DNA of 64,000 nucleotides, taken from contig NZ_JAHYSS010000007.1 in NCBI RefSeq assembly GCF_019802255.1, forward strand, positions 1-64,000. Direction: 5' to 3'. This DNA is from Pedobacter polysacchareus (GTDB taxonomy: Bacteria > Bacteroidota > Bacteroidia > Sphingobacteriales > Sphingobacteriaceae). The position numbers and the translations under genes were made by a program. Position 1 is the first letter of the stretch, and each line of letters starts with the position of its first letter. This document shows positions 15,980-23,498 of the stretch, one piece after another. Under the pieces are notes generated by a model, which was given only the letters and a program-made list of their open reading frames with translations, was not told the DNA's origin and made no database searches.

Positions 15980-17713
15980 TTAATCAGCATATTTTTTCTC
16001 CTTCATTTCCTTGATTTTTGTTCTGGCAGCTTCATCGGCTTTTTCCAAAAACAAGTTACACCGTTTTAGTATTATACCTAATTCATTAGATGAAGCATCG
16101 ATGTTTCCTTTATAACGTACTTTACTGAAGCTATCCGTAAGTGTCGTGAAAAGTTCTAAGTCTTCAATATTTGTTCTTGGAAATATTTCCTCTGGAAAAC
16201 TTAAGAAGCTACAACAAAGATCCATTAAATGACCAAGACTATTTCTATTTGGTTTATAATCAATAAAAACTTGTAGTAGGCCAAGACATAGCTGTTCTAA
16301 CCCTTGATTGAACATGGACAATTGAGCTGGTAGAGATTCACCATTAGACAGGTCATTTGCAGATTCAATAAAGCTTTCGGCATTGTTGTATCTGTTGTAC
16401 CAATCCACCAAAAAACAGTCGAGTTCGTTTTGGGAATATTCCTCAATGTATTGTATTTCTCCAAGGAGCTCGGTAAGATCATCACCATTGGAGAAAAGAA
16501 GTAATCCATTTTTTAAAGCGCCAAGAAGAAAACGCTGATGCATTTCCAATCCTTTTTGGACTTGTTTTTTTGTAAGGACAACAAAGGAAAACTTGTCAGT
16601 GTTGCGTTCGGAGTTATTCATTCCCTGGAGATTGTATAACTCTTGTTGTAAATCATTTTCTGTAATAATCAACAAGTCATATCTTTTTCTTATTCTGCAT
16701 GTTTGCTCTGCAACTATGAGAAGCTCATTCCTATCGATAGTGCATATCTTTTCTCCAAAACAAATAATGAATTGCACACCAGGAATGTTTTTGATTTTGT
16801 CAATGATAGATTCATCATTTAATTCAGTTGCATCTATTTCAGGGGGTAAACCTTCGGATTCGGTTGTTTGTCGTATTTCTAAAATGGGGATTTGACCAGA
16901 AAGGATAATTTCCTTTTCTACAGATAACAGTGTACGCTCAAAGATTTGCAATGTTGCTTCAGTAATTAAGTCTGCTTTGTGCTTAATTTTCATTAACTTT
17001 TCTTTATTAATGGCAAACCCAGGTTCGTATCTGACCTCTAAATAGGCCGAGTCCAACTGATCTAGTAAACGGCTTTCTGTTTCATTATTAACATCGAAGA
17101 CATTTGATAATTCCTGGTGAAATATTGAAACATATTTTTGATGTAATCGTATAGAGTGGGTGACCTTATCTTTTCCCATAGTGGCAATTTCAATGGCCCT
17201 ATAGGACAATTCTATTTGCTGATGCAGCATAAAAGCGGCCAACGCAGTATATCCATTTTCTATACAAGCTGCGGCGGTTTCTTTAAATTCGTTTACTTTT
17301 TTGATTTCGTGCTTAAATGATTTTTTGGCATCCATTATCATCTTTTCTACGTCTAAGTCATCGTAAAACAATATGTTATTGCAAGCTGGTCGGTTATAAA
17401 ATTGACGTTTTGGACCACAAGCATCGTAAAAGAATAAATTTCCTCTCTTGATGGCTTCCTTTACATGTAGTAGATGATTAACCAGATAATTGTATTCAGG
17501 GTAATCCAGCATTATTGCATCTACCAAGGGCATTATTTCGCTAATATGCTTGGTATACATATTAGAGACAACCACAGTAATTAAATTTCGGTCACCTGCT
17601 ATTGTATCATTGATCTTTACGTAAATCTGCTCAATCATTGCAATATTGATCAACTTGCTGGTAATGGCAATTAAATCGCCATTTTCTTTTATGGTTTTAT
17701 AGTTTTCATCCAT
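15980..17713 (-). CDS. Large protein with two HEPN modules and degenerate nucleotidyltransferase-like segments
   Basis: A 577-residue protein built as two similar halves. The first half has HEPN-type helices around residues 135-250 (GYTALAAFMLHQQIELSYRAIE, then SRLLDQLDSAYLEVRYEPGF), after an N-terminal alpha/beta segment that lacks the GS and DxD residues. The second half begins IPGVQFIICFGEKICTI, a similar alpha/beta segment, then a HEPN-like bundle (MFNQGLEQLCLGLLQVFIDYKPNRNSLGHLMDLC, then DSFSKVRYKGN). RNSLGH fits the R-x4-H catalytic motif of HEPN RNases; the first module has no such motif. It sits between three small paralogs and the fusion gene on one transcript. Confidence 0.65.
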   Translation of the reverse strand: MDENYKTIKENGDLIAITSKLINIAMIEQIYVKINDTIAGDRNLITVVVSNMYTKHISEIMPLVDAIMLDYPEYNYLVNHLLHVKEAIKRGNLFFYDACGPKRQFYNRPACNNILFYDDLDVEKMIMDAKKSFKHEIKKVNEFKETAAACIENGYTALAAFMLHQQIELSYRAIEIATMGKDKVTHSIRLHQKYVSIFHQELSNVFDVNNETESRLLDQLDSAYLEVRYEPGFAINKEKLMKIKHKADLITEATLQIFERTLLSVEKEIILSGQIPILEIRQTTESEGLPPEIDATELNDESIIDKIKNIPGVQFIICFGEKICTIDRNELLIVAEQTCRIRKRYDLLIITENDLQQELYNLQGMNNSERNTDKFSFVVLTKKQVQKGLEMHQRFLLGALKNGLLLFSNGDDLTELLGEIQYIEEYSQNELDCFLVDWYNRYNNAESFIESANDLSNGESLPAQLSMFNQGLEQLCLGLLQVFIDYKPNRNSLGHLMDLCCSFLSFPEEIFPRTNIEDLELFTTLTDSFSKVRYKGNIDASSNELGIILKRCNLFLEKADEAARTKIKEMKEKKYAD

Positions 17714-17735
17714 AACTTAAATGATAGCTTAGGTG

Positions 17736-18191
17736 TTATTTTGAATTTATTCTGAGTTTTGTTTTTCTGGCCTTAACATCGATAATGGCATCTTTTTCGC
17801 TCATTTCAGTTATAATTTTCTTGCGCCAATCATCATAATGAAATACTAAAAATTGGTATCTTTTTTCACGGCTCGGTTCTCCTTTTAACTGTTCTATTAG
17901 TTCTTTTAGCTTCTTTATGTACTCTTTATGCACATTTTGAGCCGGTAAAAGTCTTTTATTAAAAAGATGATTATGTGCAACCGCAAACTCAGTCGCCATC
18001 ATCTTAGTATCTTTGGAGGTACTATTATTTTCTGGATTGCCTTCGAGATTAAATCCTGCAAAAAACAATGAACTATTGAAATAAGGGAGGGAAACGCTAT
18101 CGATGAATGCTTGAAGAAGTTCCTCAGGTTTCAAATACAATATATCACAGGCAATTTCGAACTCGGAGTCGATGTATATATTAATGTTCAT
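17736..18191 (-). CDS. Small paralog A of the HEPN operon (unrecognised)
   Basis: A 151-residue protein I do not recognise. It begins MNINIYIDSEFEIACDILYL, followed by PEELLQAFIDSVSLPYF, the same order of strand, helix and hydrophobic 'SLP' turn as the next two genes upstream. The C-terminal half is basic and helical (KEYIKKLKELIEQLKG, then FHYDDWRKKIITEM, then KARKTKLRINSK). The gene overlaps its upstream neighbour by 11 bases and is 22 bases from the dual-HEPN gene, so co-translation is likely. The start resembles a ribbon-helix-helix antitoxin, but this is only a structural guess. Confidence 0.6.
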   Translation of the reverse strand: MNINIYIDSEFEIACDILYLKPEELLQAFIDSVSLPYFNSSLFFAGFNLEGNPENNSTSKDTKMMATEFAVAHNHLFNKRLLPAQNVHKEYIKKLKELIEQLKGEPSREKRYQFLVFHYDDWRKKIITEMSEKDAIIDVKARKTKLRINSK

Positions 18192-18582
18192 ATTCTACAA
18201 TTGTGTAATTTGGTTCATTTCCTTTTAAATCTTTTCTTATGGACAAACACTTATCTCTCCATTTACTAATTTCCTGTCTTAATAGTTGCTCGCATTCTGG
18301 CTGTTCTATTTCCATTTGAGCAATTAAGCATAGCCTTTCATGGAAATTTTCATCATTGATTGCGTCAATTAGATCTTGTGTTTCCTCTGTATCACAGGTT
18401 CCAGTATTTTTAAGAAAGAAACCTGTGCGCATTCCCTCGGGGTCCTCAGGATGTACACTCATTTGCCAGGGCAAGGAAATACCATTTAAATAATATTGTA
18501 TAACTCCTGCTGGTTCGCAGCTCATCAGCATGCACATAAGTTGAAAATCTTTAGGAAGCCGAATTTTTATAGTTGTTTTCAT
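18181..18582 (-). CDS. Small paralog B of the HEPN operon (unrecognised)
   Basis: A 133-residue protein beginning MKTTIKIRLPKDFQLMCMLM, then PAGVIQYYLNGISLPWQM, clearly related to its two neighbours over the first 40 residues. A more acidic middle follows (CDTEETQDLIDAINDENFHERL), then LLRQEISKWRDKCLSIRKDL, where the tryptophan aligns with YDDW of A and LDWH of C. It shares a four-base ATGA overlap with copy C upstream and an 11-base overlap with copy A downstream. The MKTTI-x-I-x-LP-x-DF start looks like a ribbon-helix-helix strand, but no known family is assigned. Confidence 0.6.
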   Translation of the reverse strand: MKTTIKIRLPKDFQLMCMLMSCEPAGVIQYYLNGISLPWQMSVHPEDPEGMRTGFFLKNTGTCDTEETQDLIDAINDENFHERLCLIAQMEIEQPECEQLLRQEISKWRDKCLSIRKDLKGNEPNYTIVEYEH

Positions 18583-18932
18583 TTTTCTCCCTTTGGATAT
18601 ATACTGGCATGCCAGTCTAAGATTATCTTTTTATAAGAGTTTGAATTTGCACCAATACCATTAGCGATTAATTTCACGACTTTCTTCACTGGCTCAACAT
18701 GCAATTTAGCTTTATCAGCTACCCGCATACCGTCAGTATTTAAAATGGTATTATGGTATTTTTTAAAGATTTGGGTAGCCTGAGAGTTGGGAGACTCATT
18801 ATGACTAGTAATAAAGTTATAGAGGGTGACATGCTTTATAAAAGCATCTATTGTATGCGCTAACTCAATGTTGAATAGTTCGCTGACCGTTCGAAAATCT
18901 TCCGGCAGATTGAGTTCTATGGTAGTTTTCAT
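18579..18932 (-). CDS. Small paralog C, first gene of the HEPN operon (unrecognised)
   Basis: A 117-residue protein, first in the five-gene operon. It starts MKTTIELNLPEDFRTVSELF, then AHTIDAFIKHVTLYNFI, and ends KIILDWHASIYPKGEK. The shared N-terminal pattern with A and B and the C-terminal tryptophan segment indicate tandem duplication followed by strong divergence. The roughly 260 bases upstream (18933-19190) hold no gene and must contain promoters for this operon and the divergent XRE gene, but no convincing TTG/TAnnTTTG pair was identified. Confidence 0.6.
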   Translation of the reverse strand: MKTTIELNLPEDFRTVSELFNIELAHTIDAFIKHVTLYNFITSHNESPNSQATQIFKKYHNTILNTDGMRVADKAKLHVEPVKKVVKLIANGIGANSNSYKKIILDWHASIYPKGEK

Positions 18933-19190
18933 AGAGTAAAATTTTAGTTTTTTTGATAATGGTTAGTTACCACCAAAATTCAGTAGCTATTTGTGAATTA
19001 TAAAATCTTTAGGTAACTAAAGAAATCCAAGAAAATATATGTCTATGATGTTGTAAATCACATATTCTACCATCATTCGGATGAAAAAATCAGATGATAC
19101 ATAAAACATTCTCTTTACATGCATTTTTTATACAGGAATATTCTGCCGATTTTGTATTTAAATTGAAGATTTAAACCCTAAATTTGTTTT

Positions 19191-19628
19191 ATGCCCACGA
19201 TAAAAAAGGAAATTAAAGTACATCATGGACGCAACATCAAGCGTTTCAGAGACATATTAGATATTAAGCAGGAAACAATTGCTCATGAGCTTGGTGACAA
19301 CTGGAACCAGGGTATGGTGTCCAGATTGGAAAAAAAGGAGACAATTGATAGACCAACAATTGAAAGAATAGCAGCTATTATGAAAATAGAGCCTGATGCA
19401 ATCGAACGATTCACTGAGGATAATGTCATTCACAACATCAATTCTTTTTATGACAACAGTACTTTTAATTTTCAATGCACCTTTAATCCGGTTGATAAGT
19501 TTTTAATTGCATTGGAAGATAATAAGTCACTTTATGAGCGACTTGTGTCAAGTGAACAGGAAAAAGTGAAGATTATGGAAAAATCAAACATTATGATTCA
19601 GGAGCTTATTAAAAACTTAAGTAAATAA
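19191..19628 (+). CDS. XRE-family helix-turn-helix regulator with C-terminal helix
   Basis: A 145-residue protein. Residues 11-70 are a lambda-repressor-like domain (HHGRNIKRFRDILDIKQETIAHELGDNWNQGMVSRLEKKETIDRPTIERIAAIMKI), common in Bacteroidota elements. The C-terminus (VDKFLIALEDNKSLYERLVSSEQEKVKIMEKSNIMIQELIKNL) looks like a helical or coiled-coil dimerisation segment. It is divergent from the three-paralog HEPN operon, the usual place for an autoregulating repressor of a toxin or defence cassette. Confidence 0.75.
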   Translation: MPTIKKEIKVHHGRNIKRFRDILDIKQETIAHELGDNWNQGMVSRLEKKETIDRPTIERIAAIMKIEPDAIERFTEDNVIHNINSFYDNSTFNFQCTFNPVDKFLIALEDNKSLYERLVSSEQEKVKIMEKSNIMIQELIKNLSK

Positions 19629-19673
19629 TCCCCCCCCAAAAAAAATAGGGAAATATAACCTTCAGTAAAATTT

Positions 19674-19693
19674 ACCACGTATAAAATCGTGGT
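19674..19693 (+). terminator. Short hairpin after the XRE gene
   Basis: ACCACG (19674-19679) pairs with CGTGGT (19688-19693) around eight bases, followed by TTTAG. It is weak, but lies in the expected place 45 bases after the stop. Confidence 0.4.
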
Positions 19694-19825
19694 TTAGATA
19701 TTATATCTCTATGTTTGTTAAGAGAGCGTTAATTTGACGGGGGATTGTATTTTTATATGACCTCCGTCTATTTCCATACTTTTATAGTTAGTAAATTTTT
19801 GCCAAACAAAAATATCACAGAGCAC

Positions 19826-20485
19826 TTATTTGTGTTTGCTTTTTTTGGCTTGCTCAAACGCTTCATCGATCATCTGGGCAATAGAGGCTTTAATACGCTC
19901 CATACCTTCATTTGAATTAAGATCAATTTCGCAAAACTGTTCTTGTTTGCTTTTTCTATATAGCATAAGTAAGTATATTCCTGCTACAAGTAAAGCCGTT
20001 CTGGCACGAATGTCAATATCTGTGTTTTGAAAATCGCTGTCTGTTAATTTAAGAAAAATACTGCCGATCCTCTCTCTTTTTGCATTTATATCTGAGAGCA
20101 ATGGATTATCCTCACTGAGATGCCACATTAAAATATTTTGCTGCTCTTTATTTATTGAAAAATTCTCTAATTGACCCAACAATAACGTTTTCATAAGTTC
20201 ATTCGCATCACCGTTGGTATATTGTTTAACCAATTTTTCTGCTTGATCTTCATAAGCCAGGTAATAATCTTTTCCCTTAATGTAGGTTTCGATAAGTTTA
20301 TCCACTGTTCCAAAACAATCGTATAGTGTCTTCCTATCGACATTGGCTTTTTCAACAATTTTAGCGATCCTAAGTCCTGTATAACCCTTTTCCTTAATAA
20401 TTTCGCCTACAGCGGTTAATAATTTGAGTTTTGTACGTTCTTTGTCCCTAATTGGTCCTGCATATTTCCTACTTGGTTTGTCCAT
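19826..20485 (-). CDS. TetR-family transcription regulator
   Basis: A 219-residue protein starting at the ATG at 20485 (MDKPSRKYAGPIRDKERTK); the frame is open back to a TTG at 20536, but the ATG fits the family better. Residues 17-62 hold the TetR DNA-binding domain (KLLTAVGEIIKEKGYTGLRIAKIVEKANVDRKTLYDCFGTVDKLIETYI). The rest is the helical ligand-binding/dimer part, ending FEQAKKSKHK. The ligand is unknown. It is divergent from the secreted-protein gene at 20722, which it may control. Confidence 0.85.
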   Translation of the reverse strand: MDKPSRKYAGPIRDKERTKLKLLTAVGEIIKEKGYTGLRIAKIVEKANVDRKTLYDCFGTVDKLIETYIKGKDYYLAYEDQAEKLVKQYTNGDANELMKTLLLGQLENFSINKEQQNILMWHLSEDNPLLSDINAKRERIGSIFLKLTDSDFQNTDIDIRARTALLVAGIYLLMLYRKSKQEQFCEIDLNSNEGMERIKASIAQMIDEAFEQAKKSKHK

Positions 20486-20645
20486 TTTTCGACTAATTCC
20501 CCTATTAAATTTGCGAATTTTACATGAAATATCCAATTGAATTAATGCAGTTTAAAAAAGAACAGGGAAGTTGATGCTGAACTACTTCTGTTTAAACACG
20601 TGAGTAGGTATTAAATTACTCAGTAAATGTGGTATAGCCCGTGTT

Positions 20646-20676
20646 TTGTATCTTTACTTGATATAAAGTATATTTG
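20646..20676 (+). promoter_or_regulatory. Bacteroidota-type promoter
   Basis: TTG (20646-20648) and TATATTTG (20669-20676) are 20 bases apart, matching TTG/TAnnTTTG. It lies 45 bases before the ATG at 20722 and supports that start. Confidence 0.6.
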
Positions 20677-20721
20677 ATTAATAAGTTGTTTCACTGGCAA
20701 TTAATTAACGTTTTATTATTT

Positions 20722-21324
20722 ATGAAGATATCTCAATCTATGGGTAGGTTAATTGACAGGTGGCCCAATAAAATCTCTGGTCTCACATTGCTATGTATGT
20801 TTTTCATTAGTAATGTACAAGCACAACTTCCAATAAAGATAGTTGATGGAAAGTTAATTAGGGATGATGGAACTTTTGGAAAATTCCAAACCCAAAAGTA
20901 TACACCTTTGGTCGACAGTTTAAATAAAAGCTTAAAGTTAAATCCAAAAGACACTACAAGTCTTTTTATACGTTCAACCCTTTACTTGTTTTCCAATGAT
21001 GTGCAGTCAAAACCGAATCAGCGTGAAAAAGGTACTTTGGAAAATCTTATTCTAGCAAAGGACATGGTTGAAAATGCCGTTTCCTATGGTATGCAGGATA
21101 TTCGTTTAAAAATTTTGCGAGCTCAGATCTACAGAGAGCTGGTATATAGGTTTACTGGTGACGAATCCTGGATGTTTGACAGTAAACAAACCGCAGTTCG
21201 CAGAAAGCAATTTAATAGGTATAAGGAGTTAGTAAATAAATACTATCAAGAGCTGGCTCTTTCTGATTCTAGTCGCGCTTACGATTATAATAAGTTGAAA
21301 GTAACATACGTATATCCTTTGTAG
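20722..21324 (+). CDS. Secreted protein of unknown function
   Basis: A 200-residue protein from the ATG at 20722. The first 33 residues form a signal peptide (NKISGLTLLCMFFISNVQAQ, with cleavage after VQA likely). The mature protein has LVDSLNKSLKLNPKDTTSLFIRSTLYLFSN, which resembles a tetratricopeptide-like helical pair, and LAKDMVENAVSYGMQDIRLKILRAQIYREL, a second such pair. It ends in AYDYNKLKVTYVYPL. No enzyme motif is seen. Proteins like this occur singly in Bacteroidota elements; the function is not known. A promoter precedes it and a bidirectional hairpin follows. Confidence 0.6.
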   Translation: MKISQSMGRLIDRWPNKISGLTLLCMFFISNVQAQLPIKIVDGKLIRDDGTFGKFQTQKYTPLVDSLNKSLKLNPKDTTSLFIRSTLYLFSNDVQSKPNQREKGTLENLILAKDMVENAVSYGMQDIRLKILRAQIYRELVYRFTGDESWMFDSKQTAVRRKQFNRYKELVNKYYQELALSDSSRAYDYNKLKVTYVYPL

Positions 21325-21343
21325 ATTAGGTTTTTTAAATAAG

Positions 21344-21377
21344 AAGCCCCAATCTATTTATAAATAAATTAGGGCTT
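21344..21377. terminator. Bidirectional terminator after the secreted-protein gene
   Basis: AAGCCC (21344-21349) pairs with GGGCTT (21372-21377), with further A-T pairing (ATTTATAAAT) inside. It lies 20 bases after the stop codon. Confidence 0.6.
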
Positions 21378-21459
21378 TCAAAATTAAATTGATTTATAGG
21401 TATTTGTAAAACTGGGTATGAAAGGCAACAATTAAGCCTATAATAGCCAATATTTACGG

Positions 21460-21606
21460 CTATTTTTTTTCAATTCGATAAAGGAATAGCATCCAAACAC
21501 CGAACGCAACCAAGAACGCTGGTAAGGGGTTTTCCATGGTTGTACCAGCCAAAAAAGCTCCGGTTCCAATTATGCAGGTCAGGAAGAACAAAATTAGGTT
21601 TTTCAT
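21460..21606 (-). CDS. 48-residue membrane protein next to the integrase
   Basis: ATG (21606-21604) opens a 48-residue frame ending TAG at 21460-21462. The product has two hydrophobic stretches, ILFFLTCIIGTGAFLAG and PAFLVAFGVWMLFLY, joined by TTMENPL, and a charged end RIEKK, as expected for a hairpin in the inner membrane. It lies 74 bases downstream of the integrase gene on the same strand. I do not recognise a named family. The clean reading frame, good start and membrane topology argue that it is real. Confidence 0.55.
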   Translation of the reverse strand: MKNLILFFLTCIIGTGAFLAGTTMENPLPAFLVAFGVWMLFLYRIEKK

Positions 21607-21680
21607 GATGTTCAAATTTAAGATGTTAAATTAATTAAATGCCCGTGCATGGTTTATCAAAAAACCACACAGATGTTTTG

Positions 21681-22982
21681 TTATGCCGCTTCTTTTATTA
21701 ATCTTTCTTTCTTCTTTTTCGCGGCTTTCTTCATATCCAACCGCCTTAATAAGGTTACTACCTTAATTTGTACATCGTCTACGATATTCCAATCTTTTTC
21801 GATATAGATATCGGTTGTACTATGCTCGCTGTCTACATGGTTTAATGCCTGAGCTACATCGTCTCTGCTCATCCTACAGGAATTACGGGCTATAGTAGCA
21901 AAACTATGTCTTGCCCAATAGAGCGTAAGTTTTTCTATTTCCGTTATCTTTCTTAGCTGTTTCATTCCCATTCCCAGTGCTTTATTGAGGCCATTAGAGT
22001 CCACATATCGGGTAGAAAGCTTTTCTATATATTTTTCCAACAATGGTCTGGCTTCATCAATAATTTTGATACTGATAAAGGCATCATCCTTTCTCTGATC
22101 CTCGGTTTTTGATCGGTTATAATCTATTCTTCCGTTTCTAATATTTCTTTTTGTTATATGATAAAAATCTACTGCATTCATCCCGCATAGATAAAACGAA
22201 AGCATGTAGAGTTCCTTTGCCATTTCTGCCCGGCTTCCTGGCTTTGTTTCACAATCACGGATAGTTCTTATTTGATCCAAAGTATTGTTTCTCTTTTTTG
22301 TTAGGGGAGTAGAACCAATTTTATACTTTTTAAAGGGATAATGCTTTATACGATAGATACCGAGGTCTTCATTATTGTACATATTACGAGCAGCATTAAA
22401 AAGTGTTCGCAAATCACGCATGTGGTTAAAGAGGCCACTATCTGACAAACCTTTACTTGTAGTTTCTTTGGTGATATTTTTCTGCCCACTTTGACGAATC
22501 ATTGTTCGTTCACTTCTCAAATAACGCTCATAGGAAACAAGCATATTTGAATTGATTTCCGTTATTGAAACAGCTTCTCTTTTAAAATAGTCAATTAAGC
22601 TGTTACGTATTACGCGATGATTATGAGCAGTACCCTTTTTTCCATCTTTGTCGCTTTGGGCAATATGTTCCGAACAAAATTTGATAAAATCTACATCAGC
22701 ATCTTTTTCTCGCAAATATTCGCTTAAGGATTCTACATTGAAGTAGTTTAGCTTTTCACCAAGTTCACTAATAATTCTTCGATAGCCTTTGAGTTGTTCA
22801 TCGACTAGATCATTTACAAAACTGTCCTTGATTTTAAGTTTTGCAGTTAACTGTTTCTTGACTACATAGTGAACAGTATCGAAATACTTTCTTTGGCTTT
22901 TGTGATGGACGCAGATTTTCACATTGTAGGTTCCATCTGTTTTTTTGTGGTGTTCAAACACCTTGGCGCTAACGGTTGCCAT
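21681..22982 (-). CDS. Tyrosine-type site-specific integrase
   Basis: A 433-residue recombinase. An arm-binding N-terminus (VFEHHKKTDGTYNVKICVHHKSQRKYF) is followed by a SAM-like core-binding domain (about residues 95-200) and the catalytic domain. Catalytic signatures are LSFYLCGMNAVDFYHI, TLYWARHSFATIARNS, LNHVDSEHSTTDIYIEKDW. The second arginine, the box histidines and the nucleophile tyrosine are present; the first catalytic arginine position reads cysteine (LCGMN), as in several Bacteroidota recombinases where this residue is not kept. It is the last large gene before the tRNA genes and is read away from them, the usual arrangement for an element inserted beside a tRNA. Confidence 0.88.
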   Translation of the reverse strand: MATVSAKVFEHHKKTDGTYNVKICVHHKSQRKYFDTVHYVVKKQLTAKLKIKDSFVNDLVDEQLKGYRRIISELGEKLNYFNVESLSEYLREKDADVDFIKFCSEHIAQSDKDGKKGTAHNHRVIRNSLIDYFKREAVSITEINSNMLVSYERYLRSERTMIRQSGQKNITKETTSKGLSDSGLFNHMRDLRTLFNAARNMYNNEDLGIYRIKHYPFKKYKIGSTPLTKKRNNTLDQIRTIRDCETKPGSRAEMAKELYMLSFYLCGMNAVDFYHITKRNIRNGRIDYNRSKTEDQRKDDAFISIKIIDEARPLLEKYIEKLSTRYVDSNGLNKALGMGMKQLRKITEIEKLTLYWARHSFATIARNSCRMSRDDVAQALNHVDSEHSTTDIYIEKDWNIVDDVQIKVVTLLRRLDMKKAAKKKKERLIKEAA

Positions 22983-22998
22983 AATTCTTTTAGGTTAG

Positions 22999-23035
22999 CA
23001 CGTAAACCGTAACTATTTCGTAACGTTTTTACGTG
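22999..23035. repeat. Inverted and direct repeats at the integrase gene start
   Basis: CACGTAAA (22999-23006) and TTTACGTG (23028-23035) are inverted. Between them CGTAAC occurs twice (23008-23013 and 23019-23024), 11 bases apart, one helical turn. This is the expected place for recombinase-binding or attachment sites, or for autoregulation of the integrase. Confidence 0.45.
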
Positions 23036-23124
23036 GAGTTAAACAAAAAATTATGTAAAACCTGCTTTCAGGGGGATTCCTGAAGGCATAGTTGCTGGCA
23101 GTAACCAGCACTAGAAAAAATAAA

Positions 23125-23159
23125 AAAACCGTCCTCAAATTTCTTTGTAGAACGGTTTT
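23125..23159 (-). terminator. Terminator downstream of the tRNA
   Basis: AAAACCGT (23125-23132) pairs with ACGGTTTT (23152-23159). On the minus strand it is followed by a T-rich run. It directly follows the 3' end of the minus-strand tRNA. Confidence 0.6.
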
Positions 23160-23163
23160 ATAG

Positions 23164-23237
23164 TGGGCCCAGCTGGGCTCGAACCAGCGACCAAGAGATT
23201 ATGAGTCTCCTACTCTAACCAACTGAGCTATAGGCCC
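23164..23237 (-). tRNA. tRNA with anticodon CAT (Met or lysidine-type Ile)
   Basis: A complete cloverleaf on the minus strand: acceptor GGGCCTA with TGGGCCC, D-arm AGCTCAGTTGGTTAGAGT, anticodon stem GGAGA closing loop CTCATAA, T-arm GCTGGTTCGAGCCCAGC. The anticodon is CAT. Elongator Met and Ile2 share it, and sequence alone does not settle which this is, although the anticodon-stem and variable region (TCTCTTGGTCGCTGG) resemble Ile2 genes. CCA is not encoded. Its 3' end faces the integrase gene, so it is a candidate insertion target. Confidence 0.9.
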
Positions 23238-23378
23238 GTACGCATTTTTTAGCTACCTGCGTGAGGCAAATCTAAACAAAATTTTTAAGACCTTAACATC
23301 TTTTTTTCCCTCAGAAAATTTTCGAAAATTTTCTGAACTTTTTTCAAAACGTCATGCTTAAAAAGCTCATTTTCAATT

Positions 23379-23431
23379 CATTAGCCCGTAGATTATGAGT
23401 CTTCTACTCTAACCAGCTGAGCTAATGGCCC
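23379..23431 (-). pseudogene. tRNA-like remnant: D and anticodon arms without a T-arm
   Basis: On the minus strand, GGGCCATTAGCTCAG is followed by CTGGTTAGAGTAGAAGACT and CATAATCTAC, nearly the same as the first 45 bases of the neighbouring tRNA, with the same CAT anticodon. Then GGGCTAATGAATTG follows instead of a T-arm. CATTAGC near the front can pair with GCTAATG at the end, giving an armless fold. It is most likely the decayed second copy of a tandem tRNA pair. Confidence 0.6.
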
Positions 23432-23498
23432 TGAAAAATCATATTGATTTTGCGAATGCAATGTTACATATTTGAATCGAATTTTGGAAACACTTTAC

